Assembly: GCA_030692355.1 (NCBI GenBank)
Contig: JAUYCF010000042.1
Span: 1 to 64,000 of the forward strand
DNA: 64,000 bases
Direction of reading: 5' to 3'
From: Thiobacillus sp.
GTDB lineage: Bacteria; Pseudomonadota; Gammaproteobacteria; Burkholderiales; Thiobacillaceae
In this document: in pieces, positions 54,385 through 64,000 of the stretch
How the letters are laid out: each line of letters begins with the position of its first letter
How positions within the stretch are numbered: position 1 is the first letter of the stretch
Notes under the pieces: model-generated
Seen by the model: only the letters and a program-made list of their open reading frames with translations
Databases searched by the model: none
What the model was told of the DNA's origin: nothing
Made by a program: the position numbers and the translations under genes

Positions 54385-56760
54385 ATGGCTACGCTTAATA
54401 TCGAAATTGATGGCCGCGCGCTCCAGGTAGAAAGCGGCGACACCATCATGGATGCGGCGAACCAGGCCGGCATCGCGATCCCGCATTTCTGTTATCACAA
54501 GAAACTCTCCATCGCCGCCAGCTGCCGCATGTGTCTGGTGCAGGTGGAAAAGGCGCCCAAGCCCCTGCCGGCCTGCGCCACGCCGGTGACCGACGGCATG
54601 AAGGTGTACACCCGCTCGGAATACGCGATCAATGCGCAGAAAAGTGTGATGGAGTTTCTGCTCATCAACCATCCGCTCGACTGCCCGATCTGCGATCAGG
54701 GCGGCGAATGCACGCTGCAGGATATGGCGGTGGGCTATGGCGGCTCGTCGTCGCGCTACCAGGAAGTCAAGCGCGTGGTGCGCGACAAGAACCTCGGCTC
54801 GCTGATCGCTACCGACATGACGCGTTGCATCCATTGCAGCCGCTGCGTGCGCTTCGGGCAGGAAATCGCCGGCGTGATGGAACTTGGCATGGCAGGGCGC
54901 GGCGAGCACACCGAAGTGATGCCATTTCTGGAAAGCCAGGTGGCGTCCGAGTTGTCGGGCAACGTCATCGACCTGTGCCCGGTCGGCGCCTTGACCAGCA
55001 AGCCTTTCCGCTATAGCGCCCGCAGTTGGGAACTGTCGCGCCGCCCCTCGATCAGCCCGCACGACAGCCTGGGTTCCAATCTTGAAGTCCACGTCAAGGG
55101 CAACAAGGTGATGCGCGTGGTGCCGCGCGAGAACGAGGACGTCAACGAATGCTGGCTGGCCGACCGCGACCGTTTTTCCTACGAAGGCCTCAACACGGCC
55201 GAGCGACTGACCCTGCCGATGATCAAGCGAGACGGGCAGTGGACAGAAACTACCTGGCAGGCGGCGCTCGAATTTGTCGCGGGCAAGCTGAAGTCGATCC
55301 CGGCTGAGCAGATCGGCGCGCTGTCGACGCCGTATCGCCCGGCGGAAGAGCTCTTTCTGCTGCAAAAGCTGATGCGCGGCATGGGCAGCGGCAACGTCGA
55401 CCATCGCCTGCGGCAGTCGGACTTCTCGCTCGACGACAAGGCGCGCGGCGCTTTCTGGCTGGGCATGCCGGTGACCTACATGTCGCGCCTCAAGCGCATG
55501 CTGGTGGTGGGTTCCAACCTGCGCAAGGATCACCCGCTGATGGCGCACCGCATTCGGGAGTCGGTGCGCTGGTATGGCGAGCTCAACCTGATCAACGCGG
55601 CGGAAGACGAGTTCCTTGGCAAGGTGCACGCCAAGCGCATCGTCGCGCCGTCGCAGCTTGCCGGTGCACTGGCGGGGGTGTGCCGCGCACTGGCCGAACT
55701 GAAAAACCTGCCGGTGCCCGGCATCGCCGTTCACGGCATTGCCGACGACACCGCACGCAAGATTGCCGAGAGTATTTCGGGCGGCGGCCAGAACGCTTCA
55801 GGTGAAGAATCGCGCGCGGTTTTCCTCGGCAACATGGCGCAGCATCATCCCGCCTATTCGCAGATTCATGCGCTGGCACAGGAAGTGGCGAAGCTCGCAG
55901 GCGCCAGTTTTGGCGTGCTGGGCGAAGCGGCCAACAGCGTCGGCGCGGTGGCAGTCGGGGCGATTCCGGGGCGTGGGCCGCTGGGTCAGCCTGCGGTCAA
56001 GGGCCTGAATGCGCAACAGATGCTGGCCCAGCCTTTACGCGCCTATCTGCTGCTTGGGGTTGAAGCCGAACTCGACACCCACGACCCGGTGAGCGCGATG
56101 GCCAGTATCCAGGCGGCGGAATTCGTCGTGGTGATGTCGCCCTACAAGGGCAGGTCGCTCGACTACGCCGACGTGTTGCTGCCGATTGCGCCGTGGACCG
56201 AAACCTCGGGCACTTTCATCAACACCGAAGGCCGCGTGCAGAGCTTCAGCGCTGTGGTGAAACCGCTTGGCGAAGCTCGCCCGGCTTGGAAGGTGCTGCG
56301 TGTGCTGGGCAATCTGCTGGAACTGGCCGGGTTCGAGCATAACGATTCACAGGACGTACTGCGCGACGCGCTCGGCGATACGCCGATCGGCAGCGTCCAG
56401 GCTTTCCTCAATAATGAAATCAGCGGTGTGACCGTGACGCCGCCGCAGTTGAATGAAGGCTTGGAGCGCGTCGCCGAAGTGCCGATCTACCAGACCGATG
56501 CGGTGGTGCGCCGTTCGCCTTCGCTGCAGAAGACGCAGGACGCGGCGCTTCCGATGGCGCGCATGCACGGCCGGTTGATTGCGAAATTGGGGCTGGAAGA
56601 AAACGGCCTTGTCTCGGTGCGCCAGACCGCCAGTGCACTGACACTTAAAGTACAGCGTGACGATCTGCTGCCAGACAATTGCGTGCGCGTTCCCAGCGGC
56701 CATCCGCTGACGGCGGGCCTGGGGCCGATGTTCGGGCCGATCACTGCGGAGCTGGCGTGA
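54385..56760 (+). CDS. nuoG: NADH-quinone oxidoreductase subunit G
   Basis: 791 residues. N-terminal [2Fe-2S] (HFCYHKK, CRMC, ACATP), the His-ligated [4Fe-4S] N5 ([14 protein letters not shown]), and N4 ([11 protein letters not shown] with CPVGAL). The optional N7 cluster of E. coli is absent, as in many proteobacteria. Molybdopterin-oxidoreductase-like remainder. ATG 54385. Confidence 0.97.
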   Translation: MATLNIEIDGRALQVESGDTIMDAANQAGIAIPHFCYHKKLSIAASCRMCLVQVEKAPKPLPACATPVTDGMKVYTRSEYAINAQKSVMEFLLINHPLDCPICDQGGECTLQDMAVGYGGSSSRYQEVKRVVRDKNLGSLIATDMTRCIHCSRCVRFGQEIAGVMELGMAGRGEHTEVMPFLESQVASELSGNVIDLCPVGALTSKPFRYSARSWELSRRPSISPHDSLGSNLEVHVKGNKVMRVVPRENEDVNECWLADRDRFSYEGLNTAERLTLPMIKRDGQWTETTWQAALEFVAGKLKSIPAEQIGALSTPYRPAEELFLLQKLMRGMGSGNVDHRLRQSDFSLDDKARGAFWLGMPVTYMSRLKRMLVVGSNLRKDHPLMAHRIRESVRWYGELNLINAAEDEFLGKVHAKRIVAPSQLAGALAGVCRALAELKNLPVPGIAVHGIADDTARKIAESISGGGQNASGEESRAVFLGNMAQHHPAYSQIHALAQEVAKLAGASFGVLGEAANSVGAVAVGAIPGRGPLGQPAVKGLNAQQMLAQPLRAYLLLGVEAELDTHDPVSAMASIQAAEFVVVMSPYKGRSLDYADVLLPIAPWTETSGTFINTEGRVQSFSAVVKPLGEARPAWKVLRVLGNLLELAGFEHNDSQDVLRDALGDTPIGSVQAFLNNEISGVTVTPPQLNEGLERVAEVPIYQTDAVVRRSPSLQKTQDAALPMARMHGRLIAKLGLEENGLVSVRQTASALTLKVQRDDLLPDNCVRVPSGHPLTAGLGPMFGPITAELA

Positions 56761-57791
56761 TGGAGGCTGGACTCATGGAGAGCGCGGGCATGGACTGGGC
56801 TGCCGTCCAGACAGTCGTCTGGACGCTGGTCAAAATCATGGCACTGGTGGTGCCACTGATGCTGGGCGTGGCCTATCTGACCTACGCCGAACGGAAAGTC
56901 ATCGGCTGGATGCAGGTGCGCATCGGCCCCAATCGCGTGGGTTTCCAGGGCCTGCTGCAGCCGATCGCCGATGCGGTGAAGCTGATGATGAAGGAAATCA
57001 TCATTCCTGCCGGCGCCAACCGCGGGCTGTTCATTCTCGGCCCCATTCTCGCCATCGCGCCCGCGCTGGCGGCATGGGCGGTGATTCCGTTCACCGACAC
57101 GCTGGTGCTGGCCAATATCAATGCCGGCCTGTTGTACGTGATGGCGATCACCTCGATGGGGGTGTATGGCGTCATCATCGCGGGCTGGGCGTCCAACTCC
57201 AAATACGCCTTCCTTGGCGCGATGCGCTCGGCGGCGCAGATCGTATCGTATGAAATCGCCATGGGCTTCGCGCTGGTCGGCGTACTGATGGCGGCGCAGT
57301 CGCTCAACCTCATCGACATCGTGCAGGGCCAGGCGGGCGGGCTGCACCAGTGGTACATCTGGCCGCTGTTCCCGCTGTTCGTGGTGTACCTGATTGCCGG
57401 TGTGGCCGAAACCAACCGTGCGCCGTTTGACGTCGCCGAGGGCGAATCCGAGATCGTCGCCGGTTTCCATGTGGAATATTCCGGCATGGCGTTCGCCGTG
57501 TTCTTCCTCGCCGAATACGCCAACATGATCCTGATCGCCGCACTGACCACGCTGATGTTCCTCGGCGGCTGGCTGTCACCGGTTGGCTTTCTGCCCGATG
57601 GCATCGTCTGGTGGCTGGCGAAGACCGGCTTCGTGCTGTTCCTGTTCCTCTGGTTTCGCGCCACCTTCCCGCGCTACCGCTACGACCAGATCATGCGTCT
57701 GGGCTGGAAGGTCTTCATTCCCATCACCATCGTCTGGATCGTCGTCGTCGGCGGCATGATGCAGACGCCGTATGGTTATCTCTTCCATTGA
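56760..57791 (+). CDS. nuoH: NADH-quinone oxidoreductase subunit H
   Basis: 343-residue membrane subunit near the quinone channel. [20 protein letters not shown] and [20 protein letters not shown] are diagnostic. ATG 56760 overlaps the nuoG TGA; later ATGs at 56775 and 56790 are possible. Confidence 0.97.
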   Translation: MEAGLMESAGMDWAAVQTVVWTLVKIMALVVPLMLGVAYLTYAERKVIGWMQVRIGPNRVGFQGLLQPIADAVKLMMKEIIIPAGANRGLFILGPILAIAPALAAWAVIPFTDTLVLANINAGLLYVMAITSMGVYGVIIAGWASNSKYAFLGAMRSAAQIVSYEIAMGFALVGVLMAAQSLNLIDIVQGQAGGLHQWYIWPLFPLFVVYLIAGVAETNRAPFDVAEGESEIVAGFHVEYSGMAFAVFFLAEYANMILIAALTTLMFLGGWLSPVGFLPDGIVWWLAKTGFVLFLFLWFRATFPRYRYDQIMRLGWKVFIPITIVWIVVVGGMMQTPYGYLFH

Positions 57792-57798
57792 GCGCGTC

Positions 57799-58287
57799 AT
57801 GAAACGGATCATGAATTTCTTTGGCAGCCTGCTCCTGATCGAACTGCTGCGCGGCATGATGCTCACCGGGCGTCACCTGTTCGCGCGCAAGATCACGGTG
57901 CAGTACCCGGAAGAAAAAACCCCCCAATCGCCCCGTTTTCGAGGCCTGCACGCCTTGCGCCGCTATCCCAACGGCGAGGAGCGCTGCATCGCGTGCAAGC
58001 TGTGCGAAGCGGTGTGTCCGGCGCTTGCCATCACCATCGAATCGGAACAGCGCGATGACGGCACCCGCCGCACAACACGCTACGACATCGATCTCACCAA
58101 ATGCATTTTCTGCGGCTTCTGCGAGGAATCCTGCCCGGTCGACTCCATCGTCGAAACCCGCCTCTTTGAATACCATGGCGAAAAACGCGGCGATCTCTAC
58201 TACACCAAGCCGATGCTGCTCGCGATCGGCGATCAGCATGAAGAGCAGATCGCGAAAGACCGCGCGACCGACGCGAAGTTTCGATAG
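57799..58287 (+). CDS. nuoI: NADH-quinone oxidoreductase subunit I
   Basis: 162 residues with two [4Fe-4S] motifs, [12 protein letters not shown] and [12 protein letters not shown] (N6a, N6b). ATG 57799 gives the standard length. Confidence 0.97.
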   Translation: MKRIMNFFGSLLLIELLRGMMLTGRHLFARKITVQYPEEKTPQSPRFRGLHALRRYPNGEERCIACKLCEAVCPALAITIESEQRDDGTRRTTRYDIDLTKCIFCGFCEESCPVDSIVETRLFEYHGEKRGDLYYTKPMLLAIGDQHEEQIAKDRATDAKFR

Positions 58288-58310
58288 GCACGCGGAGCGC
58301 GCCCGTGAGC

Positions 58311-58478
58311 CAGGGGTTAGGAAACAGGAATTAGGGGAGGTGCGCTGCGCTGCGCGCGCCACTTGATTGAACAACACGACGTACGGATGAAAAGAGAGGC
58401 AGGCAAACGGAAATCTGGTATCAGGCACTAGCGGTGGATAGTCATCCCTAGCCCCTAACCCCTAACTCCTAGCCCCTA
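58311..58478. repeat. C/T-phrase inverted repeat between nuoI and nuoJ
   Basis: AGGGGTTAGG (58312-58321) and CCTAACCCCT (58454-58463), extended imperfectly to ATTAGGGG and CTAGCCCC, enclose about 130 bases without coding. Fills the 195-base nuoI-nuoJ gap. Related 'CCCCTAACCCCTAA' phrases are common intergenic repeats. Confidence 0.65.
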
Positions 58479-58482
58479 GAAC

Positions 58483-59121
58483 ATGAGCTACACAACCGCA
58501 ATTTTCTACTTCTTCGCCGCCATCCTGGTGTTTGCCGGATTGCGCGTCATTACCGCGCGCAACCCGGTGCATGCCGCACTGTTCCTGGTGCTGGCCTTCT
58601 TCACTGCGGCGGGTCTGTGGATGCTGCTGGAGGCCGAATTTCTCGCCATCACCCTGGTGCTGGTTTACGTCGGTGCGGTGATGGTGCTGTTCCTGTTCGT
58701 GGTGATGATGCTCGACATCAACCTCGATAAATTGCGGGAAGGCTTCTGGAATTACGCGCCGCTGGCAGGCTTCGTCTCGGTTCTGCTGGTGATCGAAATG
58801 GCGCTGATCCTCGGCAGTCGCCACTTCGGGCTCGACGTGATGGCCGCCCCCGCGCCGCACCCGGCGGACTACAGCAACACCAAGGAACTCGGCCGACTGA
58901 TTTATACCGATTACGTTTATGCGTTCGAACTGGCCGCGGTGATCCTGCTGGTGGCGATCGTCGCCGCGATTGCCCTGACGCTGCGCCGCCGCAAGGATAG
59001 CAAGTACATCGATCCCGCCGAGCAGGTGAAGGTCAAGCGCAATGACCGCCTGCGCATCGTCAAGATGGGCGCGGTGAAGCGTGAGGTGTCAGGAGTGAGG
59101 GGAGAGGAGAAAAACCCATGA
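58483..59121 (+). CDS. nuoJ: NADH-quinone oxidoreductase subunit J, extended tail
   Basis: 212 residues, five helices, proton-path helix 3 with [19 protein letters not shown]. The ordinary protein ends near [12 protein letters not shown]; the last 13 codons ([13 protein letters not shown]) come from a repeat that begins at 59081. The subunit core is intact. Confidence 0.95.
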   Translation: MSYTTAIFYFFAAILVFAGLRVITARNPVHAALFLVLAFFTAAGLWMLLEAEFLAITLVLVYVGAVMVLFLFVVMMLDINLDKLREGFWNYAPLAGFVSVLLVIEMALILGSRHFGLDVMAAPAPHPADYSNTKELGRLIYTDYVYAFELAAVILLVAIVAAIALTLRRRKDSKYIDPAEQVKVKRNDRLRIVKMGAVKREVSGVRGEEKNP

Positions 59122-59165
59122 CTTGCCACGATTTCGCACCTCACGCCTTCCCCCTCACACCTCAC
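59081..59165. repeat. G/A-phrase inverted repeat at the nuoJ end
   Basis: GTGAGGTGT at 59081 recurs inverted as ACACCTCAC (59157-59165), with further imperfect AGTGAGGGG / CCCCCTCAC pairing. The left arm is translated as the tail of NuoJ; the right arm lies before the nuoK ribosome site. Confidence 0.65.
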
Positions 59166-59185
59166 CGCTCCGAAGGAGCGCTCGC

Positions 59186-59491
59186 ATGATTTCCTTATCG
59201 CATTTCCTGGTGCTGGGCGGCGTTCTGTTCGCCATCAGCGTGCTGGGCATCTTCCTCAATCGCAAGAATGTCATCATCCTCCTGATGGCGATTGAGTTGA
59301 TGCTGCTCGCGGTGAATATGAATTTCATCGCGTTTTCGCATTACCTCGGCGACATCCATGGCCAGATATTCGTCTTCTTCATCCTCACCGTCGCCGCCGC
59401 GGAATCGGCCATCGGCCTGGCAATCCTGGTGGTGCTGTTCCGCAACCTGCGCACGATCAACGTCGATGACCTCGACCATCTGAAAGGCTGA
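59186..59491 (+). CDS. nuoK: NADH-quinone oxidoreductase subunit K
   Basis: 101 residues, three helices, with the two membrane Glu in [12 protein letters not shown] and [14 protein letters not shown] 59186 after AAGGAG. TGATG overlap with nuoL. Confidence 0.97.
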   Translation: MISLSHFLVLGGVLFAISVLGIFLNRKNVIILLMAIELMLLAVNMNFIAFSHYLGDIHGQIFVFFILTVAAAESAIGLAILVVLFRNLRTINVDDLDHLKG

Positions 59492-61494
59492 TGACGATGG
59501 ACATGCAGACGCTCTATCTGATCGTGCCGCTTGCGCCCTTGTTCGGCGCGATCGTTGCTGGCTTGTTCGGCAAGCTGGTCGGTCGCACCGGCGCCCATGT
59601 CGTCACCATCGCCGGCGTGGCGGTGTCGCTGATCGCCTCGGTGCTGGTGTTCCAGGACGTGCTGGCAGGCCACACCTTCAACGGCACCGTCTACACCTGG
59701 ATGGTGCTGGGTGACCTGCGTTTCGAGGTCGGTTTCCTGATCGATGCGCTGACGGTCATGATGATGCTGGTCGTCACCTTCGTCTCGCTGATGGTGCACA
59801 TCTACACCATCGGCTACATGCAGGACGACCCGGGCTACCAGCGCTTCTTCAGCTACATCTCGCTGTTCACCTTCTCGATGCTGATGCTGGTGATGAGCAA
59901 CAACTTCCTGCAGTTGTTCTTCGGCTGGGAAGCGGTCGGCCTGGTGTCCTATCTGCTGATCGGCTTCTGGTACAACAAGGAAACAGCGATCTACGCCAAC
60001 CTGAAAGCCTTCCTGGTAAACCGCGTCGGCGACTTCGGCTTCATCCTCGGCATCGGCCTGGTGCTGGCCCATTTCGGCTCGCTCGATTACGCCACCGTGT
60101 TCGCCATGGCACCGTCGCTCGCCAACGAGACCATCACGCTCTGGCCCGACACGCCGTGGATGCTGATGACGGTGATCGGCATCCTCCTGTTCATCGGCGC
60201 GATGGGCAAGTCGGCGCAGTTCCCGCTGCACGTCTGGCTGCCTGACTCGATGGAAGGCCCGACGCCGATTTCCGCGCTGATCCACGCGGCGACGATGGTG
60301 ACCGCCGGCATCTTCATGGTCGCACGGATGTCGCCGCTGTATGAGCTGTCCGACGTGGCGCTCTCCTTCATCATGGTGATCGGCGCGATCACCGCGCTGT
60401 TCATGGGCTTTCTCGGCATCGTGCAGAACGACATCAAGCGCGTGGTGGCGTATTCCACCCTGTCGCAGCTGGGCTACATGACGGTCGCGCTCGGCGCCTC
60501 GGCCTACTCGGTCGCGGTGTTCCACCTGATGACGCACGCCTTCTTCAAGGCGCTGCTGTTTCTTGCCGCAGGCAGCGTCATCATCGCCATGCACCACAAC
60601 CAGGACATCCGCTACATGGGCGGCCTGAAGAAGTACATGCCGATCACCTGGATTACCTCGCTGATCGGTTCGCTGGCGCTGATCGGCACCCCCTTCCTGT
60701 CGGGCTTCTATTCCAAGGAAACCATCATCGAGGCGGTCAAGCTGTCACATCTGCCGGTGGCCGACCTCGCCTACTGGGCGGTGCTGATCGGCGTGTTCGT
60801 CACCGCCTTCTATTCCTTCCGCATGTATTTCCTGGTGTTCCACGGCAAGGAGCGTTTCCATCAGGGGCACGCCCACGGCAACGAACCGGATGCGCATCAC
60901 GATGAGCACCATGGCGGCACGCCGCATGAAACCCCATGGGTCATCACCGGCCCCTTGCTGGCGCTGGCGCTGCCTTCGCTGGCGATTGGCTACATGACGA
61001 TCGAGCCCATGCTGTATGGCGACTTTTTCGGCAGCGCGATCTACGTTGCCGACCGTCATCCGGTCATGAACGAACTCAACCTGCATTTCCACGGCGCGGC
61101 TGCGATGGGGCTGCACGCGGTGATGACGCTGCCGTTCTGGCTGGCGGTAGCGGGCGTGGGATTGTCGGCGTTCTTCTATCTCAAGCGCCCGGATATTCCT
61201 GCTGCGATTGCGCAGCGGTTCAAGTTCCTGCATCAAATGCTGCTCAATAAGTACTGGTTCGACGAGTTCTACAGTTGGGTGTTTGCCAAGGGCGCGCGCG
61301 CACTGGGCGCCAGCCTGTGGCGGCGCGGCGACCAGAATGTGATCGATGGCTTTTTCATCAACGGGACGGCGCACATGGTCGAGCGCCTGTCGCGCCTGCT
61401 CAGGGCCTTCCAGTCCGGCTACATCTACCACTACGCCTTTGCCATGCTGATCGGGGTGTTTGCCCTGGTGACGTGGTTCGCGCGACTCAACTAG
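59491..61494 (+). CDS. nuoL: NADH-quinone oxidoreductase subunit L
   Basis: 667-residue antiporter-like subunit with the long lateral helix at its C-terminus. GWEAVGLVSYLLIGFW, AMGKSAQFPLHVWLPDSMEGPTP-type core, and a His-rich loop (HHDEHHGG) near residue 470. Pumps protons. Confidence 0.97.
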   Translation: MTMDMQTLYLIVPLAPLFGAIVAGLFGKLVGRTGAHVVTIAGVAVSLIASVLVFQDVLAGHTFNGTVYTWMVLGDLRFEVGFLIDALTVMMMLVVTFVSLMVHIYTIGYMQDDPGYQRFFSYISLFTFSMLMLVMSNNFLQLFFGWEAVGLVSYLLIGFWYNKETAIYANLKAFLVNRVGDFGFILGIGLVLAHFGSLDYATVFAMAPSLANETITLWPDTPWMLMTVIGILLFIGAMGKSAQFPLHVWLPDSMEGPTPISALIHAATMVTAGIFMVARMSPLYELSDVALSFIMVIGAITALFMGFLGIVQNDIKRVVAYSTLSQLGYMTVALGASAYSVAVFHLMTHAFFKALLFLAAGSVIIAMHHNQDIRYMGGLKKYMPITWITSLIGSLALIGTPFLSGFYSKETIIEAVKLSHLPVADLAYWAVLIGVFVTAFYSFRMYFLVFHGKERFHQGHAHGNEPDAHHDEHHGGTPHETPWVITGPLLALALPSLAIGYMTIEPMLYGDFFGSAIYVADRHPVMNELNLHFHGAAAMGLHAVMTLPFWLAVAGVGLSAFFYLKRPDIPAAIAQRFKFLHQMLLNKYWFDEFYSWVFAKGARALGASLWRRGDQNVIDGFFINGTAHMVERLSRLLRAFQSGYIYHYAFAMLIGVFALVTWFARLN

Positions 61495-61513
61495 ACGTGC
61501 CTAACTAAAAATC

Positions 61514-63004
61514 ATGCCCATGTTTGGACAATCGATTCTCTCCCTCGTCATCTGGGTCCCGATTCTGGCCGGGGTGGCGGTGCTCGCCACCGGCTCCGAC
61601 CGCAACGCCACGCTGGCGCGCTGGATTGCGCTTGCCGGTGCATTGCTGGGGCTTGCCGTCGCGATTCCGCTGGTCACCGGCTTCGACACCGGCACCTCGG
61701 CGATGCAGTTCGTCGAGAAGGCCACCTGGATCCCGGCGTTCAACATCCACTATCACCTCGGCGTAGACGGCATTTCCATGCCGCTGATCCTGTTGAACAG
61801 CTTCATCACCGTGCTGGTGGTCATCGCCGGCTGGCGGGTGATCCAGGACAAGGTCGCGCAGTACATGGCGGCCTTCCTCATCATGTCCGGCCTCATAAAC
61901 GGCGTGTTCGCCTCGCTCGACGGCATCCTGTTCTATGTCTTCTTCGAAGGCATGCTGATCCCGCTGTACCTGATCGTCGGCGTGTGGGGCGGACCGAACC
62001 GCGTCTATGCCGCGTTCAAATTCTTCCTCTACACCCTGCTCGGTTCGCTGCTGATGCTGGTGTCGATGATCTACCTGTATTTCCAGTCGGGCGGCAGCTT
62101 CGACATCCAGACCTGGCACACCACCACGCTCGGGATGACGGCGCAGACGCTGATGTTCTTCGCCTTCCTGCTGGCCTTCGGCGTCAAGGTGCCGATGTGG
62201 CCGGTGCACACCTGGCTGCCGGACGCCCACGTCGAGGCGCCTACCGGCGGCTCGGTGGTGCTGGCGGCGATCACGCTGAAAGTCGGCGCCTACGGCTTCC
62301 TGCGCTTCATCCTGCCGATCCTTCCCGATGCCAGTGCGGAATATGCCTGGTTCGTCATCGCCCTGTCGCTGATCGCCGTCGCCTACATTGGCCTGGTCGC
62401 GCTGGCGCAGTCCGACATGAAGAAGCTCATCGCCTATTCGTCGATTGCGCACATGGGCTTCGTCACCCTCGGCTTCTTCATGTTCAGCCCGCTTGGCGTT
62501 GAAGGCGGCTTGGTGCAGATGATTTCGCACGGCTTCGTCTCGGCGGCGCTGTTCCTATGCATCGGCGTCATGTACGACCGCCTGCATTCGCGCCAGATCA
62601 AGGATTACGGCGGCCTGGTCAACAGGATGCCGCTGTTCGCCGCCTTCTTCATGCTGTTCGCCATGGCCAACGCCGGCTTGCCCGCCACCAGCGGCTTTGT
62701 CGGCGAGTTCATGGTCATCATGGCCGCAGCGAAGGTCAATTTCTGGTTCGCCTTCGTCGCCGCCACCACGCTCATCCTCGGTGCGGCCTACACGCTGTGG
62801 ATGTACAAGCGCGTCGTGTTCGGCGAGGTCACCAACCCGCGCGTCGAGGAATTGACCGACATCAACGCGCGCGAAATCCTGCTGCTCGGCGTGCTCGCCG
62901 TCTGCGTGCTGGCCATGGGCCTGTATCCCAAGCCGTTCACTGACATCATGCACGTGTCGGTGGTCGACCTGTTGGCGCACGTCGCCCAAAGCAAACTGCC
63001 TTAA
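61514..63004 (+). CDS. nuoM: NADH-quinone oxidoreductase subunit M
   Basis: 496 residues, antiporter-like. GVDGISMPLILLNSF, FFEGMLIPLYLIVG, VPMWPVHTWLPDAHVEAP, and KKLIAYSSIAHMGF are standard. Confidence 0.97.
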   Translation: MPMFGQSILSLVIWVPILAGVAVLATGSDRNATLARWIALAGALLGLAVAIPLVTGFDTGTSAMQFVEKATWIPAFNIHYHLGVDGISMPLILLNSFITVLVVIAGWRVIQDKVAQYMAAFLIMSGLINGVFASLDGILFYVFFEGMLIPLYLIVGVWGGPNRVYAAFKFFLYTLLGSLLMLVSMIYLYFQSGGSFDIQTWHTTTLGMTAQTLMFFAFLLAFGVKVPMWPVHTWLPDAHVEAPTGGSVVLAAITLKVGAYGFLRFILPILPDASAEYAWFVIALSLIAVAYIGLVALAQSDMKKLIAYSSIAHMGFVTLGFFMFSPLGVEGGLVQMISHGFVSAALFLCIGVMYDRLHSRQIKDYGGLVNRMPLFAAFFMLFAMANAGLPATSGFVGEFMVIMAAAKVNFWFAFVAATTLILGAAYTLWMYKRVVFGEVTNPRVEELTDINAREILLLGVLAVCVLAMGLYPKPFTDIMHVSVVDLLAHVAQSKLP

Positions 63005-63013
63005 GGTTCCAAG

Positions 63014-64000
63014 ATGAGCGACTTTCTCACCCAATTCGCCCCCGCACTGCCCGAGATCTTCGTGCTGGCGATGGTCTCGCTGATCCTGGTGATCGATGCC
63101 GCCGTCGACGACAGCAAGCGCTATATCGCCTATGTGTTGTCGCTGGCCACGCTGGCCGGCGCGGCTTTCCTCACCATGAACGATTTCTCTACCATGCCGG
63201 TGCTGGCGCTCAACGGCCTCTTCATCGACGATCCGCTCTCCGACGTGTTGAAGCTGTTCCTCTATCTGACCGTTGCCACGGTGCTGGTGTATTCGCGCGA
63301 TTACCTGCGGACGCGCGGGCTCTACAAGGGCGAGTTCTTCGTGCTGGCGCTATTCGCGTTGCTCGGCATGATGGTGATGGTGTCGGCCAGCCATTTCCTC
63401 ACGCTGTATCTCGGACTCGAACTGCTGTCGCTGTCCCTGTATGCCATGGTCGCATTGCAGCGCGATTCCGGCGTGGCGTCCGAGGCGGCAATGAAATACT
63501 TTGTCCTGGGTGCACTGGCGTCGGGCATGCTTCTCTACGGCATGTCGATGATCTACGGCGTCACCGGCTCGCTGGCGCTGGCCGACATCGCACAGAACCT
63601 GTCCGACGGCACCGACCTGCGCATTCCCCTGGTGTTCGGCATCGTCTTCATCGTCGCCGGGCTGGCTTTCAAACTGGGTGCCGTGCCGTTTCACATGTGG
63701 GTGCCGGACGTCTACCACGGCGCGCCGACCGCGGTGACGCTGCTCATCGGCAGCGCGCCCAAGATCGCCGCCTTCGCCTTCGTCGTGCGCATTCTGGGGC
63801 AGGGGCTGGAATCGCAGGCGTCCGAATGGCGCGACATGCTGGTGATCCTGGCGGTGCTGTCGATGGCGGTCGGCAACATCGCGGCCATCGCACAGACCAA
63901 CCTGAAGCGCATGCTCGCGTATTCGACCATCTCGCACATGGGCTTCATGCTGCTGGGCATCCTGGCCGGCTCGCAGAACGGCTACAGCAGCGCGATGTTC
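63014..64000 (+). CDS. nuoN: NADH-quinone oxidoreductase subunit N, cut by window end
   Basis: First 329 codons of the third antiporter-like subunit, running off the end in frame. [37 protein letters not shown] and [16 protein letters not shown] are clear. ATG 63014 follows nuoM by nine bases. About 150 codons should lie beyond the window. Confidence 0.96.
   Translation, partial: MSDFLTQFAPALPEIFVLAMVSLILVIDAAVDDSKRYIAYVLSLATLAGAAFLTMNDFSTMPVLALNGLFIDDPLSDVLKLFLYLTVATVLVYSRDYLRTRGLYKGEFFVLALFALLGMMVMVSASHFLTLYLGLELLSLSLYAMVALQRDSGVASEAAMKYFVLGALASGMLLYGMSMIYGVTGSLALADIAQNLSDGTDLRIPLVFGIVFIVAGLAFKLGAVPFHMWVPDVYHGAPTAVTLLIGSAPKIAAFAFVVRILGQGLESQASEWRDMLVILAVLSMAVGNIAAIAQTNLKRMLAYSTISHMGFMLLGILAGSQNGYSSAMF

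Noticed and set aside
55030-55170. Missing N7 iron-sulfur cysteines in NuoG as a defect
   Set aside because: N7 is absent from many normal complex I enzymes.
58440-58480. CCCCTAACC-type phrases as a CRISPR array
   Set aside because: No constant repeat with unique spacers; only a short degenerate tandem within an inverted repeat.

Overview
The window is high-GC, densely coding bacterial chromosome. It most likely comes from a betaproteobacterium of the Nitrosomonadales/Thiobacillus type. The evidence is gene order: dapA-bamC, divergent fur/bamE, greA-DUF4149-yhbY-rlmE-ftsH-folP-glmM-pst-tpiA-secG-tRNA-Leu-nuoA..N, and the protein types. The genus is an inference; no rRNA gene is present. No prophage, insertion sequence with transposase, CRISPR array or rRNA was found, and no gene-free stretch exceeds about 215 bases.

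Left part (1-6993): a DUF4258/DUF2283 gene pair, then htpG behind a near-consensus heat-shock (sigma32) promoter. A polyphosphate block follows: ppk reading left, and a CYTH-CHAD protein plus SixA-type phosphatase reading right. A consensus PhoB box lies between them and overlaps the CYTH-CHAD start codon. The CYTH-CHAD gene carries an in-frame palindromic repeat exactly between its two domains.

7069-14350: a tightly overlapping flagellar-type export cluster, fliF-G-H-I-J-(unknown gene)-O-P-Q-R. The slot that usually holds fliK, L, M and N contains one unrecognised 158-residue gene. FliG has lost two of the three basic residues known for torque generation in E. coli. This is the best candidate here for something unusual.

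14534-33415: metabolic and envelope genes (zwf, dapA, bamC, MBL hydrolase, rhlE, a flavin reductase, msrB), then a rubrerythrin/GlpC-like Fe-S protein/DUF3501 module behind a 17-bp dyad operator and punctuated by two fold-back repeats. Then come cfa, an SLC13 permease, a CDF exporter, cnp1-like, proB, a short phosphatase remnant, btuF-like, fur, bamE and dapB.

33437-49462: grxC, carAB behind a clear promoter with a hairpin-U leader, greA, a membrane protein, yhbY, rlmE, ftsH, folP (whose start codon directly follows a terminator), glmM, pstSCAB with its own Pho box, tpiA and secG.

49495-64000: tRNA-Leu(GAG) and a complete-order nuo operon (nuoA to nuoN, nuoN cut by the window end). The operon contains two repeat insertions and a 20-codon minigene that duplicates the first seven residues of NuoD. 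Phosphate control (Pho boxes at ppk and pstS) ties two distant regions together. Several repeat families sit in or beside core genes without breaking them.
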